DNA from: Candidatus Gastranaerophilales bacterium
GTDB lineage: Bacteria; Cyanobacteriota; Vampirovibrionia; Gastranaerophilales; Gastranaerophilaceae
DNA: 64,000 bases
Direction of reading: 5' to 3'
Assembly: GCA_947624325.1 (NCBI GenBank)
Contig: CANQJT010000002.1
Span: 1 to 64,000, forward strand
Below, piece after piece: positions 33,486 to 41,810 of this stretch. Both the position numbers and the translations under genes were made by a program. The notes under the pieces were generated by a model. That model searched no databases. It saw nothing but the letters and a program-made list of their open reading frames with translations, and was not told where the DNA came from. Numbering within the stretch: the stretch's first letter is position 1; each line of letters starts with the position of its first letter.

Positions 33486-34538
33486 ATGCCCGTCAAAGAA
33501 TTTAAAACTCCGATAAGCGGAAAACCTGTATTAATAGGTCCTGACAGCGGAAATGACATTATAATATTTGCAATAGAATCAAGTTGTGATGAAACGGCAG
33601 CGGCTGTTGTGAAAAACGGACGGGAAGTTTTGGCAAATGTAGTGGCATCCCAGATAAAGACGCATATAGAGTTTGGCGGTGTTGTGCCTGAAGTTGCGGC
33701 TCGAGAGCATTTAGAGGCTATAAATCTTGTAATATCTCAGGCATTTGAACAATCAGGATTAAAGGGGGAAGATATAACTGCATTTGCGGCAACAGTCGGG
33801 CCGGGGTTAGTCGGTTCGTTATTGGTCGGGATGAATGCGGGGAAATCGCTTGCACTTGCTTATGATAAGCCTTTTATAGGAGTAAATCACTTAAATGCTC
33901 ATGTTTGTGCAAATTTTTTAAATACAGACCTTGAACCGCCTTTTATTGCTCTATTAATTAGCGGTGGACACACTCAAATTATAGAAGTAAAAAGTTATTT
34001 AGAGCAGAGAATAGTCGGTGAAACAATTGATGATGCAATAGGTGAAGCTTATGATAAAGTTGCAAGACTTATAGGTCTGCCATACCCCGGGGGTGTAAAT
34101 CTTGATAAACTGGCGCAAACAGGTAATCCTTTTGCATATAAACTACCCGAAGCAAAATTGCATAATGAATATGATTTTAGCTTTTCAGGGTTAAAAACCG
34201 CATCTTTACAGTTAATTCAAAGGCTGAAAAAAGAAACCGCAGACCTTCCAAAAGCTGATATATCAGCAAGCTTTCAGGAAAATGTTTCGTCAACTCTTTT
34301 GAAAAAAACCAAGAAAGCGGCAGATAACATAAATGCAAAAACGATTGTCTTAGCCGGCGGAGTCGCTGCAAACTCCGAAATTCGCAAAAAGTTTTTTGCA
34401 CTTCGTGAAGAAGGCTATAAAATTTATGCACCCGAGATGAAATACTGTACGGACAATGCTTCAATGATAGCATCAAGTGCATATTTTCTGGCAGGCACTA
34501 TGGATTCTCTTGATGTAGAAGTTTTTTCAAGAATGTAA
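33486..34538 (+). CDS. tsaD: tRNA N6-threonylcarbamoyladenosine transferase
   Basis: This 350-residue ASKHA-fold protein makes t6A37 in ANN-decoding tRNAs with TsaB, TsaE and TsaC. Motifs: FAIESSCDETAAAVV, FGGVVPEVAAREHLE, the metal-binding HLNAH, ALLISGGHTQII, the GEAYDKVARLIGLPYPGG block, and LAGGVAANSEIR. About 25 residues precede the usual N-terminus (MPVKEFKTPISGKPVL). AAGGAAG precedes the ATG. tsaB/tsaE are not adjacent. Confidence 0.97.
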   Translation: MPVKEFKTPISGKPVLIGPDSGNDIIIFAIESSCDETAAAVVKNGREVLANVVASQIKTHIEFGGVVPEVAAREHLEAINLVISQAFEQSGLKGEDITAFAATVGPGLVGSLLVGMNAGKSLALAYDKPFIGVNHLNAHVCANFLNTDLEPPFIALLISGGHTQIIEVKSYLEQRIVGETIDDAIGEAYDKVARLIGLPYPGGVNLDKLAQTGNPFAYKLPEAKLHNEYDFSFSGLKTASLQLIQRLKKETADLPKADISASFQENVSSTLLKKTKKAADNINAKTIVLAGGVAANSEIRKKFFALREEGYKIYAPEMKYCTDNASMIASSAYFLAGTMDSLDVEVFSRM

Positions 34539-34544
34539 GCAATA

Positions 34545-34570
34545 AAAAAGGCCGCTTGAGTGCGGCTCCG
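34545..34570. terminator. Hairpin after tsaD
   Basis: GCCGC-N6-GCGGC, flanked by an A6 run on the left, so a T tract exists only on the minus strand. The rest of the 296-bp gap to the GH57 gene (34571-34834) holds no ORF or clear signal that I can support beyond AT-rich promoter-like sequence. Confidence 0.5.
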
Positions 34571-34834
34571 TTTGGAATTACTCCAAATCTCTCTCCCTAA
34601 TATTTTCACTTAACACAATATTGTTCTATTAAATCACTTTTAAATTAACTTGTACAATTTTTTATTTTTTAATGTAAATATTACACTCAAAATCAATAAT
34701 AGTAATGTATTTGTTGCATAACCAAATATGTCATAAAACTTAATATTTTAAGTTTAGTAATGCTAAAATTTAATTGGGTTGTATATTTGAGCGAAAAATG
34801 ATATTATTAATTTTAGCGGTCGTGAAGGGTTAAT

Positions 34835-37084
34835 ATGCAGAAAGAATTATCAGTAGCATTTGTATGGCATTTTCATCAGCCTAATTATCAAACTCAACAA
34901 GGCGGAATAAGGCTTATGCCTTGGGCAAGACTGCATGCCGTTAAAGACTACCTTGATATGGTTTTAATTTTGGATAAATTTCCCAAAATAAAACTTAATT
35001 TCAGCATAGTTCCGGCGCTTTTAGATGCAATTAAAGATTATGCCGAAAATGATGCACATGATATTCATTCAAAACTTACCGTTACTCCCGTTGAAGAATT
35101 ATCTGACGACGATAAATTGTATATTTTGAATTATTTCTTTGATGCTAATTATGAAAATTTAATTGCAAAAAATGAGCGCTACAATGAACTTTATATGAAA
35201 AGATACTCCGGAGAAGAAGTAAGTATTGATGATTTTACTCTTCAGGAATATTCCGATTTAATGATGTTGTTCAATTTAATATGGTTTGACCCGATTTGGA
35301 AAAATGTATATCCGGAATTAAAATCCTTTGAAGAAAAAGGAAGAAATTATACACTTGAAGACAGAAAAAAATTAATTGATTTAAACAGAACAATCATAAA
35401 ACAAATTATTCCGACATTTAAAAAATATCAGGATGATGGAAGAATAGAAATTATAACAAGTCCTTATAACCATCCGATTATACCTATATTAATCAACCCG
35501 AATGATTTAAAAACAGATACATTAAAAAATCCCATGCCTGACTGTAAAATAGCTTTAATGGTGGATGCAAAAGAACAGATTAAATTGGCAACAGATAAAA
35601 TAACTGAAGTGTTCGGCAGACCTCCAAAAGGTATGTGGCCAAGTGAACATTGTATAAGCCAAAAAACTCTTGATGTACTTGCAAACTTAGGCTTTGAATG
35701 GGTTATTACCGATGAAAGTGTTTTATCAAATTCACTAAAGAAAGAGTTTATTAGGGATTTTAGAGGCTGTTATGAAGATCCTTATGATGTCTGCTCTTTA
35801 TATTTATATAAAACAAAACGAGAAAAAGAAATAAATATTGTATTCCGTGATTCAGTAATACCAAACCTTATAAGCTTTGAATATGCACACCACGACAGCA
35901 TATTAAGTGCAAACGACTTATTTGACAGAATAAAAACCGTATATGATAAATTAAGGAACTCTCCTGATAAAAAACATTTGTTTACTATAGCTATGGACGG
36001 GGAAAACAGCTGGGACTCCTATCCTATGGACGGAGCGATTTTCCTTGAAAGACTTTATTCTTTAATTAATGAAGATAAGGTAATAAAAACTGTTCTTATA
36101 AGTGACTATATTAAAGAAAATAAAAAAACCGAAAAACTGCTTAAAAAAGTAGCTCCGGGGTCTTGGGTTAATCAGGAATTCCAGCTTTGGATTGCTGAGC
36201 CAACAAAAAATTTGGCTTGGAAATATCTGGTACAAGCAAGAAATGACTTACAAGATGCCGAGAAATCGGGCAGATTGACAAAAGAACAAATAAAATCAGC
36301 TAAACAGGAAATATATGTGGCTGAAGGCTCTGACTGGTTCTGGTGGTACGGGGAACCTAACAATTCGGGGCAAGATCATATTTTTGATTTTCTTTTCAGA
36401 GAACATTTAAAAAATGTCTATAATTCATTAGAAATACCTGTTCCAAGATACCTTGAAATGCCTTTAATATCTTACATAGGCAAGCCCTTAAAAAATCCAA
36501 GACGTGAAATTACTCCTAATATAAACGGATACGTAAAAGATAACGATGAATGGCTTTCGGCAGGATGTATTGACATACCTGACGGACCTATAATTCAAGG
36601 AAATAAATTATTTGACAGAATTTATTTCGGTACTGATAAAGATAATTTATATTTAAGGTTTGATATTAATAAATATCTTTTAGACAGCAAAGACAGTTTT
36701 AAAGAATATTTTTCAATTTATGTATATATAAAAGCATATAATGCCGCATTGGAATTAACTTCACCGCCAAGAACAACAAATAAAAAAGATTCACTCCTTC
36801 CTATACTTTTAGATGGTTATACTCACGAAGTTAAATTTGCACTGACAAACAACAGAAAATATCCTTTGCAGTTTTCAACCGCAGTCAAAGACGGATTATG
36901 GGAGTTAAGATGGAATTATAATATTAAATATGTCCACAAAGAAATATTTGAAATAAGCATTCCGTTTGAAGATATAGGTATAGACCACGGGGAAAGTTTT
37001 GATTTCTTCTTTATAACAGGCTGCAGCGGAGTAACGGAAGAAATCTACCCGAAAGATATTCCGTTAACATTAACAAGACCGTAA
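34835..37084 (+). CDS. GH57 glycoside hydrolase
   Basis: This 749-residue GH57 enzyme (alpha-amylase/amylopullulanase-type) acts on alpha-glucans, probably intracellular glycogen, as no signal peptide is visible. The family start WHFHQPNYQ, the nucleophile region GMWPSEHCIS (Glu, about residue 270) and the acid/base region AMDGENSWDSYPMDG (Asp, about residue 387) are present. A C-terminal beta-sandwich of about 200 residues follows. It has its own promoter region and no carbohydrate-operon neighbours. Confidence 0.92.
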   Translation: MQKELSVAFVWHFHQPNYQTQQGGIRLMPWARLHAVKDYLDMVLILDKFPKIKLNFSIVPALLDAIKDYAENDAHDIHSKLTVTPVEELSDDDKLYILNYFFDANYENLIAKNERYNELYMKRYSGEEVSIDDFTLQEYSDLMMLFNLIWFDPIWKNVYPELKSFEEKGRNYTLEDRKKLIDLNRTIIKQIIPTFKKYQDDGRIEIITSPYNHPIIPILINPNDLKTDTLKNPMPDCKIALMVDAKEQIKLATDKITEVFGRPPKGMWPSEHCISQKTLDVLANLGFEWVITDESVLSNSLKKEFIRDFRGCYEDPYDVCSLYLYKTKREKEINIVFRDSVIPNLISFEYAHHDSILSANDLFDRIKTVYDKLRNSPDKKHLFTIAMDGENSWDSYPMDGAIFLERLYSLINEDKVIKTVLISDYIKENKKTEKLLKKVAPGSWVNQEFQLWIAEPTKNLAWKYLVQARNDLQDAEKSGRLTKEQIKSAKQEIYVAEGSDWFWWYGEPNNSGQDHIFDFLFREHLKNVYNSLEIPVPRYLEMPLISYIGKPLKNPRREITPNINGYVKDNDEWLSAGCIDIPDGPIIQGNKLFDRIYFGTDKDNLYLRFDINKYLLDSKDSFKEYFSIYVYIKAYNAALELTSPPRTTNKKDSLLPILLDGYTHEVKFALTNNRKYPLQFSTAVKDGLWELRWNYNIKYVHKEIFEISIPFEDIGIDHGESFDFFFITGCSGVTEEIYPKDIPLTLTRP

Positions 37085-37120
37085 TGGATTAGTTTTACCT
37101 TTTATAAAAAGTATTTTAAT

Positions 37121-37154
37121 TATGACCGTTTTTGGCATAAATGTGTTGTATAAT
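37121..37154 (+). promoter_or_regulatory. Island-type operator/promoter outside the island
   Basis: TATGAC (37121-37126), 7 bp, GGCATA (37134-37139), TATAAT at 37149-37154. It is the same architecture as in the 4-23 kb island, 7 bp before the frameshifted small gene. Confidence 0.55.
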
Positions 37155-37160
37155 TAGAAT

Positions 37161-37351
37161 ATGGATGACAAACCGGAAGATTTTTTGAATAATAAGGATT
37201 ATTACTTAATTCACTATGCAAGTGAGGGTTTTATAACGGCTCAAGCCCTGCTCCTAAAATTTCGTGCATTGTAATTTATAATGATAGCGAGTTGAATAAG
37301 GATAAAAAACGATTCTTTCCTATGGATTATCTATGCTTATTTATGAAATAA
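37161..37351 (+). pseudogene. Small unknown gene broken by a frameshift
   Basis: ATG 37161 opens 37 residues (MDDKPEDFLNNKDYYLIHY, then ASEGFITAQA) that end at TAA 37272-37274. The -1 frame then reads on plausibly (APKISCIVIYND, then KRFFPMDYLCLFMK) to 37351. A one-base indel around 37240-37250 would join both into about 62 residues. It overlaps the next ORF by 19 bp. A sequencing error would give the same picture. Confidence 0.5.
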
Positions 37352-37620
37352 AGGACAATACTTTAAAAACCGAAAATCCCTTCCCTGAACCTAATGACGG
37401 TCTGACAAAAGAAGAACGTAGAGCTCTTGCTCAAAAAGTAGCCGAGTCAAGAGAACGAATGTATAAGGAAATAGAAGAACACAACAAAAAAGTTTTAGAA
37501 CATAATAAAAAAGTAATGGGACAACCAGTATATCAAGAAGTTGATGAAGGCTTTTTGTTCTTTGACTCCGCAATCCGTTATTATCCTTGTTTGCTAATTG
37601 GGTGGGTAATAGGTAGATAA
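37333..37620 (+). CDS. Unknown protein (95 aa)
   Basis: The product is charged and helical (KEERRALAQKVAESRERMYKEIEEHNKK, a likely coiled coil at residues 25-60), with a short hydrophobic C-terminus (YYPCLLIGWVIGR). It overlaps the frameshifted gene upstream, so both share the island-type promoter. No family recognised. Confidence 0.55.
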   Translation: MLIYEIKDNTLKTENPFPEPNDGLTKEERRALAQKVAESRERMYKEIEEHNKKVLEHNKKVMGQPVYQEVDEGFLFFDSAIRYYPCLLIGWVIGR

Positions 37621-37650
37621 ATTCGACATTATAGATAATTTTAAAATATT

Positions 37651-37682
37651 TATGCGTAGGTAATTTGCCATATATACGCATA
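37651..37682. promoter_or_regulatory. Fic operator 1
   Basis: TATGCGTA and TACGCATA are perfect 8-bp arms with a 16-bp spacer. The core GCGTA is repeated in operator 2 and again at 37742. Confidence 0.6.
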
Positions 37683-37699
37683 AATTGCGTTAATACTAC

Positions 37700-37738
37700 T
37701 TGATTTTGCGTAGATAATATTGTATAATATACGCAAAA
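37700..37738 (+). promoter_or_regulatory. fic promoter with operator 2
   Basis: TTGATT (37700-37705), 17 bp, TATAAT (37723-37728). It is embraced by TTTTGCGTA (37704-37712) and TACGCAAAA (37730-37738), perfect 9-bp arms. A dimer bound there would block the promoter. Confidence 0.65.
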
Positions 37739-37751
37739 GGTGCGTAGATTT

Positions 37752-38849
37752 ATGAATAAATACATTTGGCAAAACTCGCAATTTCCTAATTTTACTTATA
37801 ATCAAGATGTTATTATGTCATTATTGTCATCTGTTAGGTTAAAACAAGGTATATTATTAGGTAAAATGCAATCTTTAGGTTTTGAAAACTGTCAAAATGC
37901 AAAGCTAAATGTTCTAACAGAAGATGTTATAAAATCAAGTGAAATAGAGGGGTTAACATTAAATGTAGAACAAGTTCGTTCATCTATCGCTAAAAGGTTA
38001 GGATTGTCTGCCGGAGCTGATATTTATATTGAACGTGATGTTCAAGGTATTGTTGATATGATGTTAGATGCAACAATTAATTATGATAAAACTCTTGATG
38101 AAGATAGATTATTTGGTTGGCACTCAGCGATGTTTCCAAGCGGTAGAAGCGGGCTGTATAAAATTAAAGTTGGCGGATACAGGGATGACAAAAACGGCAA
38201 AATGCAAGTTGTATCAGGAGCGCTGGGTCATGAGAAAGTACATTATGAAGCACCAAGCGCTGATGTTATACCGCAAGAGATGGATAAATTATATGATTAT
38301 ATTAATAATAATACCGATACGGATTTAGTTATTAAAGCCGGAATTATTCATTTATGGTTTGTTATCATACACCCGTTTGAAGACGGTAACGGAAGAATAG
38401 CAAGAGCACTGACTGATATGTTGCTTGCAAGAAGTGAAAATACATCTGACAGATTTTATTCAATGTCATCGCAAATAAAAAAAGTAAGAAAATCTTACTA
38501 TGAAATTTTAGAAATCACACAAAAAGATTCAGTTGATATAACCATATGGTTAAAATGGTTCTTGGAAAATCTAATTATGGCAATAGATAATTCTGAAGAA
38601 TTGCTAAATGATGTCATAAAACGAGTTGAATTTTGGGACAAAAATAAATCACAAACATTAAATGAACGTCAAGTTAAAATTTTAACAAAATTATTAGATG
38701 ATTTTGAAGGAAATTTAACTGCAAAAAAATGGGCAAAGATTTGTAATTGTTCGCACGATACAGCAAATAGAGATTTAGCAGATTTAGTAAACAAAAATAT
38801 CCTCCAAAAACAAGGTGAGGCAAGAGCAACACATTATATATTAGTATGA
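37752..38849 (+). CDS. Fic-family protein with DUF4172 and C-terminal winged helix
   Basis: Fic enzymes transfer AMP (or similar) to target proteins. This 365-residue protein has an N-terminal DUF4172 domain (IWQNSQFPNFTYN), the class II inhibitory motif SSEIEG (about residue 60), the catalytic loop HPFEDGNGRIAR (His, about residue 205), and a C-terminal winged-helix domain (LTAKKWAKICNCSHDTANRDLADL). The inhibitory Glu and all catalytic residues are intact, so it should be autoinhibited. ATG 37752 fits the domain start; a GTG at 37740 is possible. GCGTA palindromes before it suggest autoregulation by its own winged helix. Confidence 0.9.
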   Translation: MNKYIWQNSQFPNFTYNQDVIMSLLSSVRLKQGILLGKMQSLGFENCQNAKLNVLTEDVIKSSEIEGLTLNVEQVRSSIAKRLGLSAGADIYIERDVQGIVDMMLDATINYDKTLDEDRLFGWHSAMFPSGRSGLYKIKVGGYRDDKNGKMQVVSGALGHEKVHYEAPSADVIPQEMDKLYDYINNNTDTDLVIKAGIIHLWFVIIHPFEDGNGRIARALTDMLLARSENTSDRFYSMSSQIKKVRKSYYEILEITQKDSVDITIWLKWFLENLIMAIDNSEELLNDVIKRVEFWDKNKSQTLNERQVKILTKLLDDFEGNLTAKKWAKICNCSHDTANRDLADLVNKNILQKQGEARATHYILV

Positions 38850-38925
38850 GACAATGCTGCCTGTTTTAAAAATTAATACCAATCCACAACAGACAAGACC
38901 CCTCAATGAACAAGCAAACTCAATA

Positions 38926-38950
38926 AAAAAGAGGTCTTAAACCTCTTTTA
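38926..38950. terminator. Terminator after fic / tRNA-Val
   Basis: AAAAGAGGT-N5-ACCTCTTTT stem with A/T tracts on both sides, between the fic gene and the convergent tRNA-Val. Confidence 0.75.
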
Positions 38951-38954
38951 TAAA

Positions 38955-39030
38955 TGGTGGGCGTTAAGAGACTTGAACTCCTGACATCCTCCTTGTAAGG
39001 GAGGCGCTCTACCAACTGAGCTAAACGCCC
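38955..39030 (-). tRNA. tRNA-Val (TAC)
   Basis: On the minus strand: acceptor GGGCGTT/AACGCCC, D-arm TAGCTCAGTTGGTAGAGC, anticodon loop CTTACAA (anticodon TAC), T-arm GTTCAAGTC, encoded CCA. Confidence 0.96.
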
Positions 39031-39076
39031 TTAGCATTTATTATATTACTTGCTAAATTTTTTTAGTCAAGTAGAA

Positions 39077-39104
39077 AAAACGGGAAGATTTATCTTCCCG
39101 TTTT
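39077..39104. terminator. Terminator of rubrerythrin gene
   Basis: AACGGGAAGA-TTTA-TCTTCCCGTT with T runs on both strands, 13 bp beyond the rubrerythrin stop. Confidence 0.8.
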
Positions 39105-39116
39105 ATAAAAAATCAA

Positions 39117-39662
39117 TTAGAATAATCTTTTTAAAAGACCTTGGAAACCTTGACCGTGGCGAGCTTCATCTTTTGCCATTTCGTGAACTGTATCGTGGAT
39201 TGCATCATAGCCTAATTCTTTAGCTCTTTTAGCAATTTCCATTTTAGCAGCGCAAGCGCCTGCTTCTGCTTCAGCTCTCATTTCAAGATTTTTCTTTGTA
39301 GAAGGTGTTACAACTTCGCCTAAAAGTTCAGCGAATTTTGCAGCATGTTCTGCTTCTTCAAACGCATATCTTTTGTATGCTTCAGCTACTTCAGGATATC
39401 CTTCTCTTTCAGCTTGTCTGCTCATTGCAAGGTACATGCCGACTTCCGTACATTCGCCTGCAAAGTGGTCTTTTAAGCCTTGGAGTACTTGAGCATCTAC
39501 ACCTTTTGCAACTCCGATAACATGTTCTGTTACCCAGCTTAAGCCTTTTGTATCATCTATTTTATTAAATTTATCACTGCTTACTCCGCACATAGGACAT
39601 TTTTCAGGTGCTTTATCACCTTCTACGGTATAACCACAAACACTGCATACAAATTTTGCCAT
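39117..39662 (-). CDS. Reverse rubrerythrin
   Basis: This 181-residue non-haem iron peroxidase protects anaerobes from H2O2. The rubredoxin-like domain ([10 protein letters not shown]...CPMCGVSS, four Cys) is at the N-terminus and the ferritin-like diiron domain ([38 protein letters not shown]) at the C-terminus, the reverse of classical rubrerythrin. It stands alone with its own terminator and points to an anaerobic lifestyle. Confidence 0.95.
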   Translation of the reverse strand: MAKFVCSVCGYTVEGDKAPEKCPMCGVSSDKFNKIDDTKGLSWVTEHVIGVAKGVDAQVLQGLKDHFAGECTEVGMYLAMSRQAEREGYPEVAEAYKRYAFEEAEHAAKFAELLGEVVTPSTKKNLEMRAEAEAGACAAKMEIAKRAKELGYDAIHDTVHEMAKDEARHGQGFQGLLKRLF

Positions 39663-39728
39663 ATTCTACCTCTTTCTTTTTCATAAACTAACAAGATAAT
39701 TATACAATAATAATTTAAAAGTCAAAAA

Positions 39729-40562
39729 TTATTTTTTAGCTGAAATGACTCTTTCTATTGAGTTATAATCTTTAATTATCTCAATTTTTTTATATTCAAG
39801 TTTTTTCATTAATTCTTTTACAAGTTCCGCTTGATTTATCCCGATTTCAAATACGATATATCCGCAGTCAAACAGGTAATTTTTCGCTTTATTTAAGATT
39901 TTTTCATAAAATTCTATGCCATGTTCATCTTTTGTAAAAAGAGCAATCTTTGGATCATAATCTTTTACTTCAATCTGAAGGTTTTCTTTATCCTTTAACG
40001 GGATATACGGAGGATTTGAAGTGATTATATTATATTTTTTCTCAACTTGTTCAAATAAATCAGACTTATAAAAGTGAACTCGGTCGTAAACATTATGGAA
40101 AAGAGCATTTTTTTTAGCAATTTCTATTGCTTCTGCGGATATATCAACGGATTCGGCAATTATATTTTTATTTTCCATTGCAAGAGTAATCGGAATACAT
40201 CCTGTTCCTGTTCCTATGTCTAAAACAGAAACATTTTCGCTATCTTTACATAAATCTAAAACTTTTTTAACAAGAAGTTCTGTTTCGGGTCGTGGAATTA
40301 AAGTATTTTCATTTACAAAAAATTTTCTGCCGTAAAAATAAGCCTGTCCAATAATTTGTTGAATGGGCTTACGGGTTAATATTCGTTCTTTTACAACCCT
40401 TTCAACTTTTGCTGATTGCCAATCTTCAAGTTTTTTCCCAAAGACAAAATCTTTATATCCGTAATTAAAAAGTACATCCAATACGAAATCAACTTCGGAT
40501 TTTGCTTCATCAAACGAAAAATTATTTTTTGTATATAAATCTATAAAAAATTTTCTGTACAT
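39729..40562 (-). CDS. prmC: Peptide chain release factor N5-glutamine methyltransferase
   Basis: PrmC methylates the GGQ glutamine of RF1/RF2. This 277-residue protein has the SAM-binding VLDIGTGTGCIPI, the catalytic NPPYIPL (about residue 185) and the N-terminal helical domain with PIQQIIGQAYFYG. prfA, its usual neighbour, is not here. Confidence 0.95.
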   Translation of the reverse strand: MYRKFFIDLYTKNNFSFDEAKSEVDFVLDVLFNYGYKDFVFGKKLEDWQSAKVERVVKERILTRKPIQQIIGQAYFYGRKFFVNENTLIPRPETELLVKKVLDLCKDSENVSVLDIGTGTGCIPITLAMENKNIIAESVDISAEAIEIAKKNALFHNVYDRVHFYKSDLFEQVEKKYNIITSNPPYIPLKDKENLQIEVKDYDPKIALFTKDEHGIEFYEKILNKAKNYLFDCGYIVFEIGINQAELVKELMKKLEYKKIEIIKDYNSIERVISAKK

Positions 40563-40594
40563 AAGTTAATTTTACTATATACAGAAAATTTTTT

Positions 40595-40765
40595 TTACCT
40601 AAACAAATCTTTTAAACTAAATTTATTTTTTTTATTATTCAAATTTTCAAAAAACATTTGCCTTAAAATCGGATTAGTATGCAAAAGTCCTTTTTTGTTA
40701 ATTTTTTCGGGACTTTCCGATTTATTTTGTTTTATATCTAAATGCAATAAATTTTTTTCATCCAT
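40595..40765 (-). CDS. Possible small protein (56 aa)
   Basis: A 56-codon ORF (MDEKNLLHLDIKQNKSESPE..., ending FSLKDLFR) fills the gap between mscL and prmC on the same strand. Charged, soluble, no family. No Shine-Dalgarno site; a TATATTAG box lies directly before the ATG, so it would be nearly leaderless. Amino-acid use looks like protein, but support is weak. Confidence 0.35.
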   Translation of the reverse strand: MDEKNLLHLDIKQNKSESPEKINKKGLLHTNPILRQMFFENLNNKKNKFSLKDLFR

Positions 40766-40810
40766 ACTAATATAAAAACAGATTTTTAAAAAATTTGCTA
40801 CCTGAAAAAG

Positions 40811-41275
40811 TTATTGAAGCTCAGAACCGCAATATGGACATTTTTTAGCTTTTATATTAATTGTAGAACAGCAGAACGGACATTCTTTAGTTGTTTCTTC
40901 AACAGCTTCACAAGCTTCTTCTTTCTTTTCAGCCTTTAATTTGTTAATAAATTTAACTAAAAGGAAAACAGCAAATGCTACAATTAAAAAGCTTATTAAA
41001 GTGTTAATAAAAACACCGTAGTTTATGGTAACTATGCCTGCAGCTTTAGCTTCTTCAAGTGTTGAAAAATGTTCCTGTGCCGGAGTAATTGCAAGATACA
41101 GATTTGAAAAATCAACATTTCCTAATAAATATCCGATAGGCGGCATAATAATATCATTAACCAATGATGCAACAATAGGCGAGAAAGCTCCTCCGATAAT
41201 TATACCGACTGCCATATCAATAACGTTACCTTTAACGGCAAATTCTTTAAATTCTTTCAATACTTCCTTAATCAT
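40811..41275 (-). CDS. mscL: Large-conductance mechanosensitive channel with zinc-ribbon tail
   Basis: MscL opens under membrane tension to release solutes in osmotic shock. The first 115 residues are canonical: [25 protein letters not shown]1, periplasmic loop, TM2 ([24 protein letters not shown]). The C-terminus adds a [17 protein letters not shown] zinc ribbon (residues 135-151), unusual for the family. The start overlaps the stop of the upstream 120-residue gene by 4 bp (ATGA). Confidence 0.95.
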   Translation of the reverse strand: MIKEVLKEFKEFAVKGNVIDMAVGIIIGGAFSPIVASLVNDIIMPPIGYLLGNVDFSNLYLAITPAQEHFSTLEEAKAAGIVTINYGVFINTLISFLIVAFAVFLLVKFINKLKAEKKEEACEAVEETTKECPFCCSTINIKAKKCPYCGSELQ

Positions 41276-41634
41276 AAAATTATCTCCTGACTTTTATATA
41301 ACTTTTCCATAATAGTATTTTTGGATACTTTATTTATATCATGATATTCGCTTAAATGCGATAAAGCCCTATCCAAAGTTTCCCAGCCCGGAACTTTATT
41401 TTTATATCTTCTGACATCTTTTCCGCTGATAACTGCTTGAATAATTTCACCTTTTTGAGCTGCTTTTGCCATTTTCCCATCTGATGAAGCATTAATATAA
41501 TTATCTGTTATATCTATTACTCTTACTCTTTCTCTGTCAATATAAGGCTTTAAACAAGCATTTAAATTTCTTATTTTTGATGCTTTGCCGGAAACAGCTA
41601 CTATTTTTCCAAAAGAAACTGCAGATATTCTCAA
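41272..41634 (-). CDS. Unknown protein coupled to mscL (120 aa)
   Basis: The start is TTG 41634 with AAGGA at 7 bp. Soluble alpha/beta protein ([24 protein letters not shown]...[21 protein letters not shown]) ending in a helical, charged tail. It overlaps mscL by 4 bp. I do not recognise a family; probably lineage-specific. Confidence 0.65.
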   Translation of the reverse strand: MRISAVSFGKIVAVSGKASKIRNLNACLKPYIDRERVRVIDITDNYINASSDGKMAKAAQKGEIIQAVISGKDVRRYKNKVPGWETLDRALSHLSEYHDINKVSKNTIMEKLYKSQEIIL

Positions 41635-41810
41635 TTCTCAATCCTTAAATTTATTGTGAACCCATTTATAGTATCACATAAAGATAAATGATTTTGCTCT
41701 TATGTTAAGAAAAATGTGTTTTTATTTTTTTATTTATTAGCCACTTGGCTTATAGAATCTATGTTTATATTGTATTATTTTTAATTTTAATCGGAGAGTT
41801 TAATTAAAAT

